Origin: Pseudochelatococcus lubricantis
GTDB lineage: Bacteria > Pseudomonadota > Alphaproteobacteria > Rhizobiales > Beijerinckiaceae
Assembly: GCF_042432495.1 (NCBI RefSeq)
Contig: NZ_JBHLXC010000025.1
Coordinates: forward strand, 1 to 41,043
Length of the DNA stretch: 41,043 nt
Direction: 5' to 3'
Below, piece by piece: positions 15,195-23,296 of the stretch. The translations under genes and the position numbers were made by a program. The notes beneath the pieces are model-generated. The model was not told the origin of the DNA. It worked only from the letters and a program-made list of their open reading frames with translations, and did no database searches. Every line of letters starts with the position of its first letter. The stretch's first letter is position 1.

Positions 15195-16579
15195 CGGCGC
15201 TCTCGCCCGGCGCTGCGGCGCTGCCTCCGGGGTGTCTGGTTTCCTTCTACGGCGACGATTACACGGGCGCTTCAGCCGTCATGGAAGTGCTGGGTTTCGC
15301 GGGGGTCCCGACCGTGCTGTTCCTCGGTCTGCCGACACCGGAGCAGATCGCGCGCTTTCCCCACGTCCGCGCCATCGGCATCGCCGGCGTGGCGCGCTCT
15401 CAGTCGCCCGCGTGGATGGAAGCCCACCTGCCGGAGGTGTTCGCACGGCTTGCGGCGTTGAAGGCACCGATCTCCCATTACAAGGTGTGCTCGACCTTCG
15501 ATTCCGCTCCCCACGTCGGCTCCATCGGCAAGGCTGTCGAACTCGCCGAGCCGCTGCTCGGCGGCGCGTGGCATCCGCTTGTCATCGGTGCGCCGGCGAT
15601 TGGCCGCTATCAGGCGTTTGGCAATCTTTTCGCGATGGTCGGTGACGTCGGCTACCGGCTCGACCGCCATCCCGTGATGTCGCGTCATCCGGTCACGCCC
15701 ATGGAGGAGGCGGACGTCCGCCTGCATCTTGCGCGGCAGACGGATATCCCGGTCGGCCTCGTGGACTTCGTCGCGCTCAAGAACGGTGCAGGGGATGCCC
15801 GGCTCGCCCGCGAACGCGCCGCTGGAGCGCGTATCCTCGCCATTGACGTGCTCGACGAGGCGACGCTGACGCAGGCCGGCCGGCTCATCTGGGAACATCG
15901 CGGCGAGCGGCTTTTCGCCGTTGGTTCGCAGGGCCTCGAATATGCTCTGGTCGCCTACTGGCGCGAGGTAGGCCTGCTGGCGCCGCCCGGTGACTGCCGG
16001 CCGGCCGGTGTGCGCGACCGCATCGCGGCGGTCTCGGGCTCCTGTTCGCCCATCACAGCCCGCCAGATTGCCTTCGCGCGCGACCGGGGCTTCGAGGGCA
16101 TCCGTCTCGACGCGACGCGCGCGGTGGAGCAGGTTGCATGGAGCGGGGAGTTGGAGCGAGCCGCCTCCCTGGCGCTTCGCGCCTTGGGAGAAGGGCGCGA
16201 TCCGCTCGTCTTCACCGCCGCCGGGCCGGACGATCCGGCCGTTGCGGCGCTTCACCAGGCGATAGAGGCGAGCGGCGTGCCGGCGGTCGAGGTCAATGCA
16301 CGCATCGGCGAGGGACTCGGTGCGGTGCTGGACCGGCTGGTGCGCGCCGGCGGACTGAAACGGGTGGTCATCGCGGGCGGCGACACGTCGGGCCATGCCG
16401 CGATGATGCTCGGCATCTATGCCGTCACCGCGCTGGCTCCGCTTGCACCGGGCGCGCCGCTCTGCCGCGCCCACACCGAGGGAGCCCACGACGAGCTCGA
16501 AATAGCGTTCAAGGGCGGCCAGATGGGCGCCCCGGATTTCTTCTGCGCCGCCAGGACGGGCGGCGGCACAAACCACTGA
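15191..16579 (+). CDS. oiaK: DUF1537 four-carbon acid sugar kinase, probable 3-oxo-isoapionate kinase
   Basis: A 462-residue member of the DUF1537 (OtnK/DtnK/OiaK) kinase family. The N-terminal substrate domain begins with the hallmark SFYGDDYTGASAVMEVLGFAG and contains HYKVCSTFDSAPHVGSIGKA and VIGAPAIGRYQAFGNLFA. The C-terminal nucleotide-binding domain has AVGSQGLEYAL, AVSGSCSPITARQI, VIAGGDTSGHA and a Gly-rich end (FKGGQMGAPDFF). The start ATG overlaps the stop of the RuBisCO-like gene by 4 bp. In the apionate pathway this enzyme phosphorylates 3-oxo-isoapionate to the substrate of the RuBisCO-like protein. The family also includes threonate and erythronate kinases; the partner genes support OiaK. 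Confidence 0.8.
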   Translation: MTALSPGAAALPPGCLVSFYGDDYTGASAVMEVLGFAGVPTVLFLGLPTPEQIARFPHVRAIGIAGVARSQSPAWMEAHLPEVFARLAALKAPISHYKVCSTFDSAPHVGSIGKAVELAEPLLGGAWHPLVIGAPAIGRYQAFGNLFAMVGDVGYRLDRHPVMSRHPVTPMEEADVRLHLARQTDIPVGLVDFVALKNGAGDARLARERAAGARILAIDVLDEATLTQAGRLIWEHRGERLFAVGSQGLEYALVAYWREVGLLAPPGDCRPAGVRDRIAAVSGSCSPITARQIAFARDRGFEGIRLDATRAVEQVAWSGELERAASLALRALGEGRDPLVFTAAGPDDPAVAALHQAIEASGVPAVEVNARIGEGLGAVLDRLVRAGGLKRVVIAGGDTSGHAAMMLGIYAVTALAPLAPGAPLCRAHTEGAHDELEIAFKGGQMGAPDFFCAARTGGGTNH

Positions 16580-16598
16580 CAAACGGGAGACACGGCCA

Positions 16599-17450
16599 AT
16601 GAAAAAGATTGCGTTGCTGGGCGCCGGCGGGAAGATGGGCGTCCGCCTTGCCACGAACCTGCAAGGTTCGCAATATGAGGTCCTGCATGTCGAGCCGTCC
16701 GAGGAGGGACGCGCGCGGCTCAAGGCAAAGACGAGCCTCGATTGCGTCGACGGCGACAACGCCGTCGCGGATGCCGATGCGGTCCTGATGGCGGTGCCGG
16801 ACCGGCTGATCGGCAAGATCGCCCATACCTTCATCGAGAAGGTGAAGCCGGGCACCGCGATCCTCATGCTCGACGCCGCGGCGCCGCATGCCGGCGAGTT
16901 GCCCAGGCGCGAGGACGTCACCTATTTTGTGACTCATCCATGCCATCCGCCGATCTTCAATGATGAGGTCACCGAGGAAGCGAAGAAGGACTTCTTCGGT
17001 GGCATACACGCCAAGCAGCATATCGTATGCGCCTTGATGCAGGGGCCGGAGGAGCACTACGCCGCCTGCGAGCGGATCGCCCGCACGATCTACAAGCCGG
17101 TGATGCGCGCCCATCGCTGCACCGTCGAGCAGCTCGCCATTCTGGAGCCGGCGCTCGCGGAGACGGTCGGCGCGACGCTGTGCCTCGCCTTGCGGGAGGC
17201 TACGGACGAAGCGGTGCGACGCGGCGTTCCGCGCGAGGCCGCGACGGATTTCCTGCTCGGCCATCTTACCATCGAGCTCGCCATCGCCTTCGAGATGCTT
17301 CCGGAGGGACGCTTCTCGGACGGCGCGCTCTACGCCATCGACCAGGCCCGTCCCCAGATATTTCGGGAGGGATGGCTGCAGCGGGTCTTCGACCCGGATG
17401 CGGTGATGCGTTCGGTGGAGGAGATCTGCAATCCCCCAGAGACCGCCTGA
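16599..17450 (+). CDS. apnO: NAD-dependent oxidoisomerase, probable D-apionate oxidoisomerase
   Basis: A 283-residue Rossmann-fold dehydrogenase of the 6-phosphogluconate-dehydrogenase-like superfamily. The N-terminus KIALLGAGGKMGVRLA is the dinucleotide-binding loop; ADAVLMAVPD and ILMLDAAAPHAG follow; THPCHPPIFND and a mainly helical C-terminal domain (about 165-283) complete it. The combination with a DUF1537 kinase and a RuBisCO-like protein points to ApnO, which oxidises and isomerises D-apionate to 3-oxo-isoapionate. It begins 19 bp after the kinase gene with GGGAGA upstream, so it is in the same operon. The function rests on gene context more than on motifs. Confidence 0.7.
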   Translation: MKKIALLGAGGKMGVRLATNLQGSQYEVLHVEPSEEGRARLKAKTSLDCVDGDNAVADADAVLMAVPDRLIGKIAHTFIEKVKPGTAILMLDAAAPHAGELPRREDVTYFVTHPCHPPIFNDEVTEEAKKDFFGGIHAKQHIVCALMQGPEEHYAACERIARTIYKPVMRAHRCTVEQLAILEPALAETVGATLCLALREATDEAVRRGVPREAATDFLLGHLTIELAIAFEMLPEGRFSDGALYAIDQARPQIFREGWLQRVFDPDAVMRSVEEICNPPETA

Positions 17451-17530
17451 CGACAGCCTCGCTGCGGCTTCCGTCCCGCGTCGACGGCGGGTGGATGAGG
17501 CGTCGCCGGAACTGCGATGCGTCATATTCG

Positions 17531-17549
17531 TGGTATGCTGAATATATCA
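17531..17549 (+). promoter_or_regulatory. NanR-like operator, site 2, before the regulator gene
   Basis: TGGTATGCTGAATATATCA matches site 1 (13787-13805) at 16 of 19 positions and has the same spacing of half-sites. It lies 60 bp before the preferred start of the NanR-like regulator and 81 bp after apnO. Autoregulation is the simple reading. The ATG at 17548 overlaps the operator and is therefore an unlikely start. Confidence 0.68.
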
Positions 17550-17608
17550 TGAGGACGAGTCGCGGCCGGACATCCATCCGGACGGGGGGAGAGGGCGGGA
17601 GCGGGAAA

Positions 17609-18319
17609 ATGGCGGAGGCCTCCGAGACGATCATCCGCAGGAAACTCTCCCATGAGGTCTTCGACCGCCTGAAAGCGATGATTACGGGGGGCGAGCTGGC
17701 GCCGGGCGATGCCATGCCCTCCGAACGTGACCTGATGGACCGTTTCGGCGTGGGCCGTCCCGCCATCCGCGAGGCCATGCAGGCGCTGGCCAATATGGGA
17801 CTGATCACCATCAGCCACGGCGAGCGGGCCCGCGTCCGGCGGCTGACGGCAAGGTCGATCTTCCAGCAGGTCGATCTGACCGCCAACCTCCTGCTCTCCG
17901 CCTCGCCCGACAGCCTGGAACACTTGAAACAGGCCCGTCGCTTCTTTGAACGCGGCATGGTGCGCGAGGCGGCGCTGCGGGCGACGCCGGAGGACATTGC
18001 CCGGCTGCGCGGCACGCTCGATCAGCAGGCGACGGCGGTCGACGCCCCGGAGACGTTCATCGCCGCGGACATCCGCTTTCATACGCAGATCGCAGCGATC
18101 TCCGGCAATCCGATCTTCGAAGCGGTCAGCGAGGCGATGCTGGGCTGGCTGCGGCAGTACCACAGGGAGATACTGCGCTGGAAGGGCAAGGAGAATCTCA
18201 CGCTGATCGAGCACGCGCAAATCCTCCGGCACATCGAGCGTCACGAACCCGATGAGGCGGAGGCCGCGTTGGTGCAGCACCTCGATCGCTCAAGCGTTCT
18301 CTATATGCACGCGGGCTGA
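17609..18319 (+). CDS. NanR-like GntR regulator (FCD subfamily) of the apionate-type operon
   Basis: A 236-residue regulator. The winged helix (about 8-75) includes LSHEVFDRLKAMITGG, MPSERDLMDRFGVGRPAIRE and MGLITISHGERARV. The last segment, with NGERARV in E. coli NanR, marks the NanR branch. The FCD domain follows (LKQARRFFERGMVREAA, DIRFHTQIAAISGNPIF, HAQILRHIERHEPDEAEAAL), with His positions consistent with metal binding. I chose the ATG at 17609, preceded by a GA-rich site; an earlier in-frame ATG at 17548 lies on the operator. It probably represses the operon starting at 13929 and itself, with an apionate or isoapionate intermediate as inducer (inferred). Sialic acid genes are absent, so it is not a true NanR. 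Confidence 0.9.
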   Translation: MAEASETIIRRKLSHEVFDRLKAMITGGELAPGDAMPSERDLMDRFGVGRPAIREAMQALANMGLITISHGERARVRRLTARSIFQQVDLTANLLLSASPDSLEHLKQARRFFERGMVREAALRATPEDIARLRGTLDQQATAVDAPETFIAADIRFHTQIAAISGNPIFEAVSEAMLGWLRQYHREILRWKGKENLTLIEHAQILRHIERHEPDEAEAALVQHLDRSSVLYMHAG

Positions 18320-18324
18320 GGGCG

Positions 18325-18366
18325 GCCCGATCCCCCCGCCCGGAAATGCGGGCGACCGGATCGGGC
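18325..18366. terminator. Bidirectional hairpin between convergent genes
   Basis: GCCCGATCC (18325-18333) pairs with GGATCGGGC (18358-18366), and inside it CGCCCG (18337-18342) pairs with CGGGCG (18349-18354) around GAAATG. It sits 5 bp past the regulator stop and 35 bp before the end of the convergent amidase gene, the expected place for a shared terminator. Confidence 0.72.
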
Positions 18367-18401
18367 GCAAGTTGCACATCGTGGCATGCGCCGGTCAGGC
18401 T

Positions 18402-19811
18402 TCACAGGCCGGCGTCGCAAGGCCAAGGGCGTTGTTCGGGGCGTATCCTCTCCCATGCGCGGGCCAATTGCAGCACGCCGAGGTCGTCGAAGCGCCGCCC
18501 GGAGATCTGAAGCCCGATCGGAACTCCGGCGTCATCGTAGCCGCAGGCGACGGCGACCGCCGGCTGCTCGCTCATGCTGTAGGGGAGAGTGAAGTTGATA
18601 TGGGCCATCGCACGGTTGACGTCATTGTCCCAGGGATAAGCCCATTCCGCCGGGAAGCTCACATTGGGCGACACCGGTGACAGCACGAAGTCGAAGCGCG
18701 AGGTCGCAGCCACGGTGGCGGCGCGAATCTGGAACGTGCTCATGTAGCCGAGGAACACTTCCTCGCCCGACTTGCCAAGGCCCGATTCCGCCCAGTTGCG
18801 GATGATGGGCAGCAGTTGCGCCCGCTTTTCCGGCGACAGGGCCGAGACGTCGATACCGGCGCGCGTGCGCCAGAAGTCATCCAGCCCCGTGAGCATCTCG
18901 TCGGTCATCCAGGGGGCGAGCGGTTCGACGATGGCACCGGCAGCCTCGAACAGCCGGGCTGCCGCGCTGACGGCTTCCGTCACCTGCGGATCCACCGGCA
19001 TTCCGCAGCCGGGATCGAGGTGCAGGCCTATGCGCAGGCCCTTCACCTCGCGATCGAGATCGAGCCAACGGATATCGTTCGGGGGCAGGTCCATATGGTC
19101 GCGCAAATCGGGTTGCGAGAGTACGGCCATGGCCAGCGCCGCGTCCTCGATGGTACGGGTCATCGGCCCGACGACGCGCCCCATGAAGGGCGGATCGATC
19201 GGGATACGCCCGAGGCTCGGCTTCAGTCCCGCGAGGCCGCACCAGGCGGCGGGAAGCCGGACTGAACCGCCGATGTCGGTGCCCAGATGGATCGGCCCAT
19301 AGCCGGCGGCGCCTGCCGTGCCGGCGCCCGCACTGGATCCTCCTGGGTTCATCGCCGTGTTCCAGGGGTTGCGCGCGAGTTTGTGGAAGCTCGACAGGCC
19401 CGAGGAAAGCATGCCGTAATCGGGCATGGTGGTGCGGCCCAGAAGGACGACGCCCGCCTCGCGCATGCGCGCTGCCGGCGGCGCATCCGCCGGACGCGGA
19501 GTCATGTCGCTGACCGCTGTGCCGAGCGGCATCGCAACCCCCTTCGTGGCGATATTTTCCTTGAGGGTGACGGGCACGCCGTCAAGGCTGACACCCCGGA
19601 CGATGATCGGATTGCCTGCCTTCCAGCGTGCGGCGGACTCCCCCGCCGAGGCGCGGGCGATCTCGCGATCGACGGTCCACATCGCATTCAGTTCGGGTTC
19701 GCAAAGGTCTATCTGCGCCAGCACCGCTTCGGTCACGTCAACGGGGGTGAATGTGCCCTTGCGGTAGCCGTCGATCATCTCGGCGGCGCTCAGGGTGTTC
19801 AGTTTCGTCAT
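18402..19811 (-). CDS. Amidase-signature family hydrolase
   Basis: A 469-residue amidase-signature enzyme that hydrolyses an amide bond to acid and ammonia or amine. The Ser-cisSer-Lys triad is visible: Lys84 in PVTLKENIATKG, Ser159/Ser160 in NPGGSSAG and the nucleophile Ser183 in GTDIGGSVRLPA. The spacing is typical. No signal peptide, so cytoplasmic. It is downstream of the orphan family-5 binding protein on the same strand, with a 256-bp gap containing no other gene. A GGGAGG site lies upstream of the ATG. It may act on an amide or peptide-like compound captured by the binding protein. Similarity to GatA is only at family level; GatB and GatC are absent. Confidence 0.92.
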   Translation of the reverse strand: MTKLNTLSAAEMIDGYRKGTFTPVDVTEAVLAQIDLCEPELNAMWTVDREIARASAGESAARWKAGNPIIVRGVSLDGVPVTLKENIATKGVAMPLGTAVSDMTPRPADAPPAARMREAGVVLLGRTTMPDYGMLSSGLSSFHKLARNPWNTAMNPGGSSAGAGTAGAAGYGPIHLGTDIGGSVRLPAAWCGLAGLKPSLGRIPIDPPFMGRVVGPMTRTIEDAALAMAVLSQPDLRDHMDLPPNDIRWLDLDREVKGLRIGLHLDPGCGMPVDPQVTEAVSAAARLFEAAGAIVEPLAPWMTDEMLTGLDDFWRTRAGIDVSALSPEKRAQLLPIIRNWAESGLGKSGEEVFLGYMSTFQIRAATVAATSRFDFVLSPVSPNVSFPAEWAYPWDNDVNRAMAHINFTLPYSMSEQPAVAVACGYDDAGVPIGLQISGRRFDDLGVLQLARAWERIRPEQRPWPCDAGL

Positions 19812-20067
19812 TGCCTGGTTTCCATCAGGGAGGTGAAAAAAGTGAACCGGGCGGGTGCTCGGTTGTGCGTCAGCAAGCGGGTCCCCAGGTCGTCCTGCGA
19901 CCAGGGTGGGGAACTGGGCATGCAGCAGCCGGCTCGGGCCGAGGCTCTCGCGAATGCGTTCCGGTTGCTCCGTGCTGGCGGCGTCGCCGGCGATGACCGC
20001 GGCAGGTCGGACGGGCAGGAGGCGCGCTTCGTCTCGCGCCCGTCGCGATGCGTTCCGGTTCGGTGCC

Positions 20068-21693
20068 CTACTCCGTTTTGGTCACGCCCCAGAATACCTG
20101 GACCGGCGACATGACCATGTTCTCGAGCTTGGTGCTGCGGGCATGGGGCGAGAAGAACTGGCCCAGCGGCAGATAGCTCACGTTGTCCATTGCGTGGATC
20201 TGGATCCGCTTCGCGATGTCGAGCCTGTCCTCGTCGGAGGCTGCATCGATGAATTCGGCGCGTAGCGCCTCGATCTCGTCATCCTGCGGCCAGCCGAACC
20301 AAGCCTTGTCGCCGCGCCCGTTCAGCATCGGGCTGATCAGTGGGTTGAAGACTTCCGGCACGATCCAGTTGGTGAAGAACAGGCTCCAGCCGCCTTCAGA
20401 CGGCGGCCCCATGTTGGCCCGGCGGGACACGACAGTCTGCCAGTCCATCGGCTGCAGATCGACGGTGAACCCGGCTGCGCGCAGCGACTGCGCGGCGACG
20501 ATCGGCTGCGAGGAAATCACCCTGACATCGGTAGTCTGGAGAATGACCACCGGTGTGCCGTCGTAACCGGCCTCGGCTAGAAGCTTCTTCGCGCCCTCGA
20601 TGTCACCGCCACTGGTCAGCGTCTCGCCGCCGGTCTCGTTGGCGAGAGGCGTGCCGCAGCCGAAGATCGCGCCGCAGGGACGGTAGTAGTCTGGATTGCC
20701 GACGATGTTGCTGAGGAAGTCAACCTGGTTCAGTGCCCGTAGTGCGGCCTGGCGCAACTTCTTGTTGTCGAAGGGCGGATGTTTGAAGTTCATCCGGCCG
20801 ATGGCCTGGTAACCGAGATCATCGCGCAGCTCGACCACGACATCGTCGGATGTTTCGAGAATGGGCAGCAGGTCGACCGGCACCTGATCTATGAAATCCA
20901 CCTCTCCCGACATGATGGCATTGATTGCGGTTTGCGGGTCGGGCATCGTCACCCACTTGACCTCGTCGACATTCACCACCTTGCCGCCTGCCATCCAGCT
21001 TGGCGGCTCGCTGCGGGGAACGTAGTCCTCGAATTTCACGTAGCGAACGCTGACGCCGGGCTGAAAATCCTCGGCGACGAACCTGAATGGACCAGAGCCG
21101 ATGTGTTCTGTGATCGCGGTATTGGCCGGGGTGGCGGCGATGCGCGCGGGCATGATGAACGGCGGCAGGGCCGATTGTTTGGCAATGGTCTCCAGCAGCG
21201 GCGGGAAGGGCTTTTCCAACGTCCAGACCAGTGTCTTGTCGTCAGTGGCCTCAAGGCTTGCGGTCAGGTCGAAGATCATCTGTCCGCCGGAATCGCGCTG
21301 GCCCCAGCGTTTGAGCGAGGCCACCGCATCTGCGGCGGTGACCGGCGCGCCATCATGGAACTTCAGGCCGTTCCGCAGAGTGAAGGTATAGACCTTGCCA
21401 TCTTCCGAGACGGTCCAACCGGCCATCTGGGGCTGTGGCTGGAAGTTCTTGTCGACCGCAACCAGCACGTCATAGATCATATAGGCATGGTTGCGGGTGA
21501 TGTGGGCGGTGGTGATGATCGGATCGAGCGTGCGCAGGCTCTCCATCACGGCGGTGATGGTACGGGCTTCAGCCGCTGACACCATGCCGCCGGCAGCAAC
21601 GAATACCGACGCGGCAAGCCCGAACAGCGCGCCGCGCACGCCGCGGCGGGCAGGCCGAGGGCGGGGGGAGGAAAGGCGTGAAGATGTTGTCAT
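20068..21693 (-). CDS. Family 5 ABC extracellular binding protein (peptide/opine/nickel type), orphan
   Basis: A 541-residue periplasmic binding protein of the DppA/OppA class. A long, Arg-rich n-region (to about residue 20) precedes a hydrophobic core and a likely cleavage after AEA near residue 44. Mature features are MESLRTLDPIITTAH, YTFTLRNGLKFHDGAPVTA, HIGSGPFRF, FIDQVPVDLLP, and MNFKHPPFDNKKLRQAALRA, the last a hallmark of the family. GGVWP-type permease and ATPase genes that usually accompany it are missing. Its substrate could be a peptide, an opine or another amide; the amidase downstream favours an amide. It is divergent from an IclR regulator across a 343-bp gap with inverted repeats. 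Confidence 0.92.
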   Translation of the reverse strand: MTTSSRLSSPRPRPARRGVRGALFGLAASVFVAAGGMVSAAEARTITAVMESLRTLDPIITTAHITRNHAYMIYDVLVAVDKNFQPQPQMAGWTVSEDGKVYTFTLRNGLKFHDGAPVTAADAVASLKRWGQRDSGGQMIFDLTASLEATDDKTLVWTLEKPFPPLLETIAKQSALPPFIMPARIAATPANTAITEHIGSGPFRFVAEDFQPGVSVRYVKFEDYVPRSEPPSWMAGGKVVNVDEVKWVTMPDPQTAINAIMSGEVDFIDQVPVDLLPILETSDDVVVELRDDLGYQAIGRMNFKHPPFDNKKLRQAALRALNQVDFLSNIVGNPDYYRPCGAIFGCGTPLANETGGETLTSGGDIEGAKKLLAEAGYDGTPVVILQTTDVRVISSQPIVAAQSLRAAGFTVDLQPMDWQTVVSRRANMGPPSEGGWSLFFTNWIVPEVFNPLISPMLNGRGDKAWFGWPQDDEIEALRAEFIDAASDEDRLDIAKRIQIHAMDNVSYLPLGQFFSPHARSTKLENMVMSPVQVFWGVTKTE

Positions 21694-21910
21694 GTGAGAT
21701 ATAGTTCCCCTGTTGGTGAAAAGATTGGCGGCCCGACTGGCGACGTCCGGCCGGCTGCGAAGCTTGGCCCGCCATATGTCGGTTTGCCCCCTGCCTGCCC
21801 GTTATCGGCCGGCGCTTGCGGCAGGGTCGCTCTTGCTCGTGAAAGGCTCGGCCAGTCCCGATCCGTCCGGCAGCCGTCGAGGCTGATGGATCGGCGGAAC
21901 AGACCCCTCT

Positions 21911-21984
21911 TTTCAATACCCTGGTGTCTTCTATGCGCCTATTGGTTGACAGGTGTATCGAAAGACGATACCAAGGTATTGAAA
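21911..21984. promoter_or_regulatory. Candidate IclR operators in the divergent region
   Basis: TTTCAATACC (21911-21920) and GGTATTGAAA (21975-21984) form a perfect 10-bp inverted repeat with start points 64 bp apart, about six helical turns. Inside, GTATCG (21955-21960) and CGATAC (21966-21971) flank AAAGA. A consensus -35 TTGACA occurs at 21946-21951 for the plus strand, with TACCAA 17 bp later as a weak -10. The arrangement suits looping or two dimer sites of the IclR protein encoded at 22037. Confidence 0.6.
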
Positions 21985-22036
21985 TTAAGAATAGTCAGGG
22001 AGCTTGTTTCAAGTCAAGCAGGATTTTGGAGATGCC

Positions 22037-22846
22037 ATGCGTGAAGTAGACAGGGTGGAATATGCTGTGCGGCCGGTGCCAGACCCGGCAGAAGAAGATC
22101 CGCTCTTCATTCAGGCCGTAGCCCGTGCCCTTCAGGTGCTGTCGACCTTCCACGGCGCCAGCAACGCGCTGACGCTGAACGAGATCGCGTCGCGGTCCGG
22201 CATTGGCAAGAGCACGGTCCAGCGTATTGTCCATACATTACGGCAGCAAGGCTATATGGAGCGTGCTCCCGACGACCGGGGCTATGTGCCGGGCATCCGG
22301 CTGCTGGATCACACTCTGGACTATCTGCGGCTGAACCCCGTGATCGTGCGGGTTTTGCCTACCCTGGTGGAATTGCGGCGCGATACTGGCGAACGTGTCG
22401 ATCTCAGCCTGCGCGACGATCTCCGGCTGGTCTATGCGCTGCGGTTGCAGAGCAAGCGCGAATCCTATTTCGCCACGTTGATCGGCAATAGCGTGCCGCT
22501 CTATTGCACGGCCGGGGGCCGTGCTCTGCTCAGCCAGCTTTCCGATGACGAAGTGGACGACATCTTGGCCCGGTCCAATCGCCAGCCTTTCACCCCGCGC
22601 ACGCTGACTGATCCAAAGGAAATTCGTGCCAAGGTAGTGATGGCCCGGGAAAATGGCTATGCGATTGCTGCTGAGGAGGTTCTCCAGGGGGAGGTCGTCC
22701 TCGGGGTTGCGGTCAAGGACAACGACGGCCGCCCGATTGGGGCCATTCACATCGGCGGTTCGCTCAGCGAATGGGACAAGGATAGCTTTGTGAGCAATTT
22801 CGCGCCGCTCGCAATGACCGCAGCGGGCAAGATCAACAGGGCCTGA
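22037..22846 (+). CDS. IclR-family regulator 1
   Basis: A 269-residue IclR regulator. The winged helix (about residues 25-80) contains VARALQVLSTFHG, LTLNEIASRSGIGKSTVQRI and HTLRQQGYMER. The effector domain follows (VLPTLVELRRDTGERVDLSL, LYCTAGGRALL, YAIAAEEVLQGEVVLGVAV, IGAIHIGGSLSEW). I chose ATG 22037 with GGAG 6 nt upstream; a TTG start 33 bp earlier has no such site. It is divergent from the binding protein gene and probably controls the binding protein and amidase genes. The inducer is unknown. Confidence 0.93.
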   Translation: MREVDRVEYAVRPVPDPAEEDPLFIQAVARALQVLSTFHGASNALTLNEIASRSGIGKSTVQRIVHTLRQQGYMERAPDDRGYVPGIRLLDHTLDYLRLNPVIVRVLPTLVELRRDTGERVDLSLRDDLRLVYALRLQSKRESYFATLIGNSVPLYCTAGGRALLSQLSDDEVDDILARSNRQPFTPRTLTDPKEIRAKVVMARENGYAIAAEEVLQGEVVLGVAVKDNDGRPIGAIHIGGSLSEWDKDSFVSNFAPLAMTAAGKINRA

Positions 22847-22982
22847 GTTCGCATCGCCTTCCTATCTCGTCAGCGATAGTGTTGGTCGGTCATTGCACGA
22901 ATATCCCGAGGAAATTGCTATCTGGCGCGACTGGGCCGACTGGAGCACCAGCGTCGCGGCGCTTTGCCCCCCGGCGCGGGCG

Positions 22983-23106
22983 GTCTCGATGGCGGCATCC
23001 ACCGTGTTGCGGATCAGCAGGACCCGCGCGCCTTGCTCGCGGCGTCGATGGCGATGCGCGCGGCCTCTTGCGCCGCCATGGTCGGCACGGTCCGTATGGT
23101 GACGAC
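22983..23106 (-). pseudogene. Fragment resembling a Cas3-type CRISPR helicase
   Basis: Minus-strand translation gives TVPTMAAQEAARIAIDAASK in one frame, a stop, then VLLIRNTVDAAIETARA in the next frame, with the slip at about 23030-23035. The two pieces together resemble the Cas3 stretch in which an Ala-rich helix leads into VLVIRNTV. There is no Cas neighbour and no CRISPR array in the window. The match is short, so I hold it loosely; a chance similarity in a GC-rich Ala-rich frame is possible. Confidence 0.4.
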
Positions 23107-23118
23107 TTTGTCTATGTG

Positions 23119-23296
23119 TTAAATTGCCATCACCAGCGAATGTCGGTATCGGTAGTTGCGAGCCTCTGCAATCATCTTTACTTGCATACCCGGCAGGGCA
23201 CGGAAATCAATGGTTTCAGAGGCAAACGTCAGGGCTTCAGCCTGCTTGATTTTGGAAATCTGCTTACCCGATAGCTCTTCCCGTGGTTTCAGTTTA
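23119..23296 (-). pseudogene. 3' end of an unidentified gene cut by an IS element
   Basis: An open minus-strand frame of about 58 codons ends with a TAA at 23119-23121. It includes ELSGKQISKIKQAEALTF, ASETIDFRALPGMQVKMI and the terminus NYRYRHSLVMAI. Base composition (around 50% GC) is lower than in the neighbours, suggesting foreign origin. The frame runs into the left end of the IS5-type remnant. I do not recognise the family. Confidence 0.45.

Noticed and set aside
15272..16921. Open minus-strand frame of 549 codons opposite the kinase and oxidoisomerase
   Set aside because: Antisense shadow. No domain, no binding site, and it crosses two confident genes.
17609..18319. Sialic acid regulator NanR proper
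   Set aside because: No sialic acid genes nearby; operators point to the apionate-type operon.
18402..19811. GatA subunit of glutamyl-tRNA amidotransferase
   Set aside because: GatB and GatC are absent and the context is catabolic; only the general amidase signature is shared.
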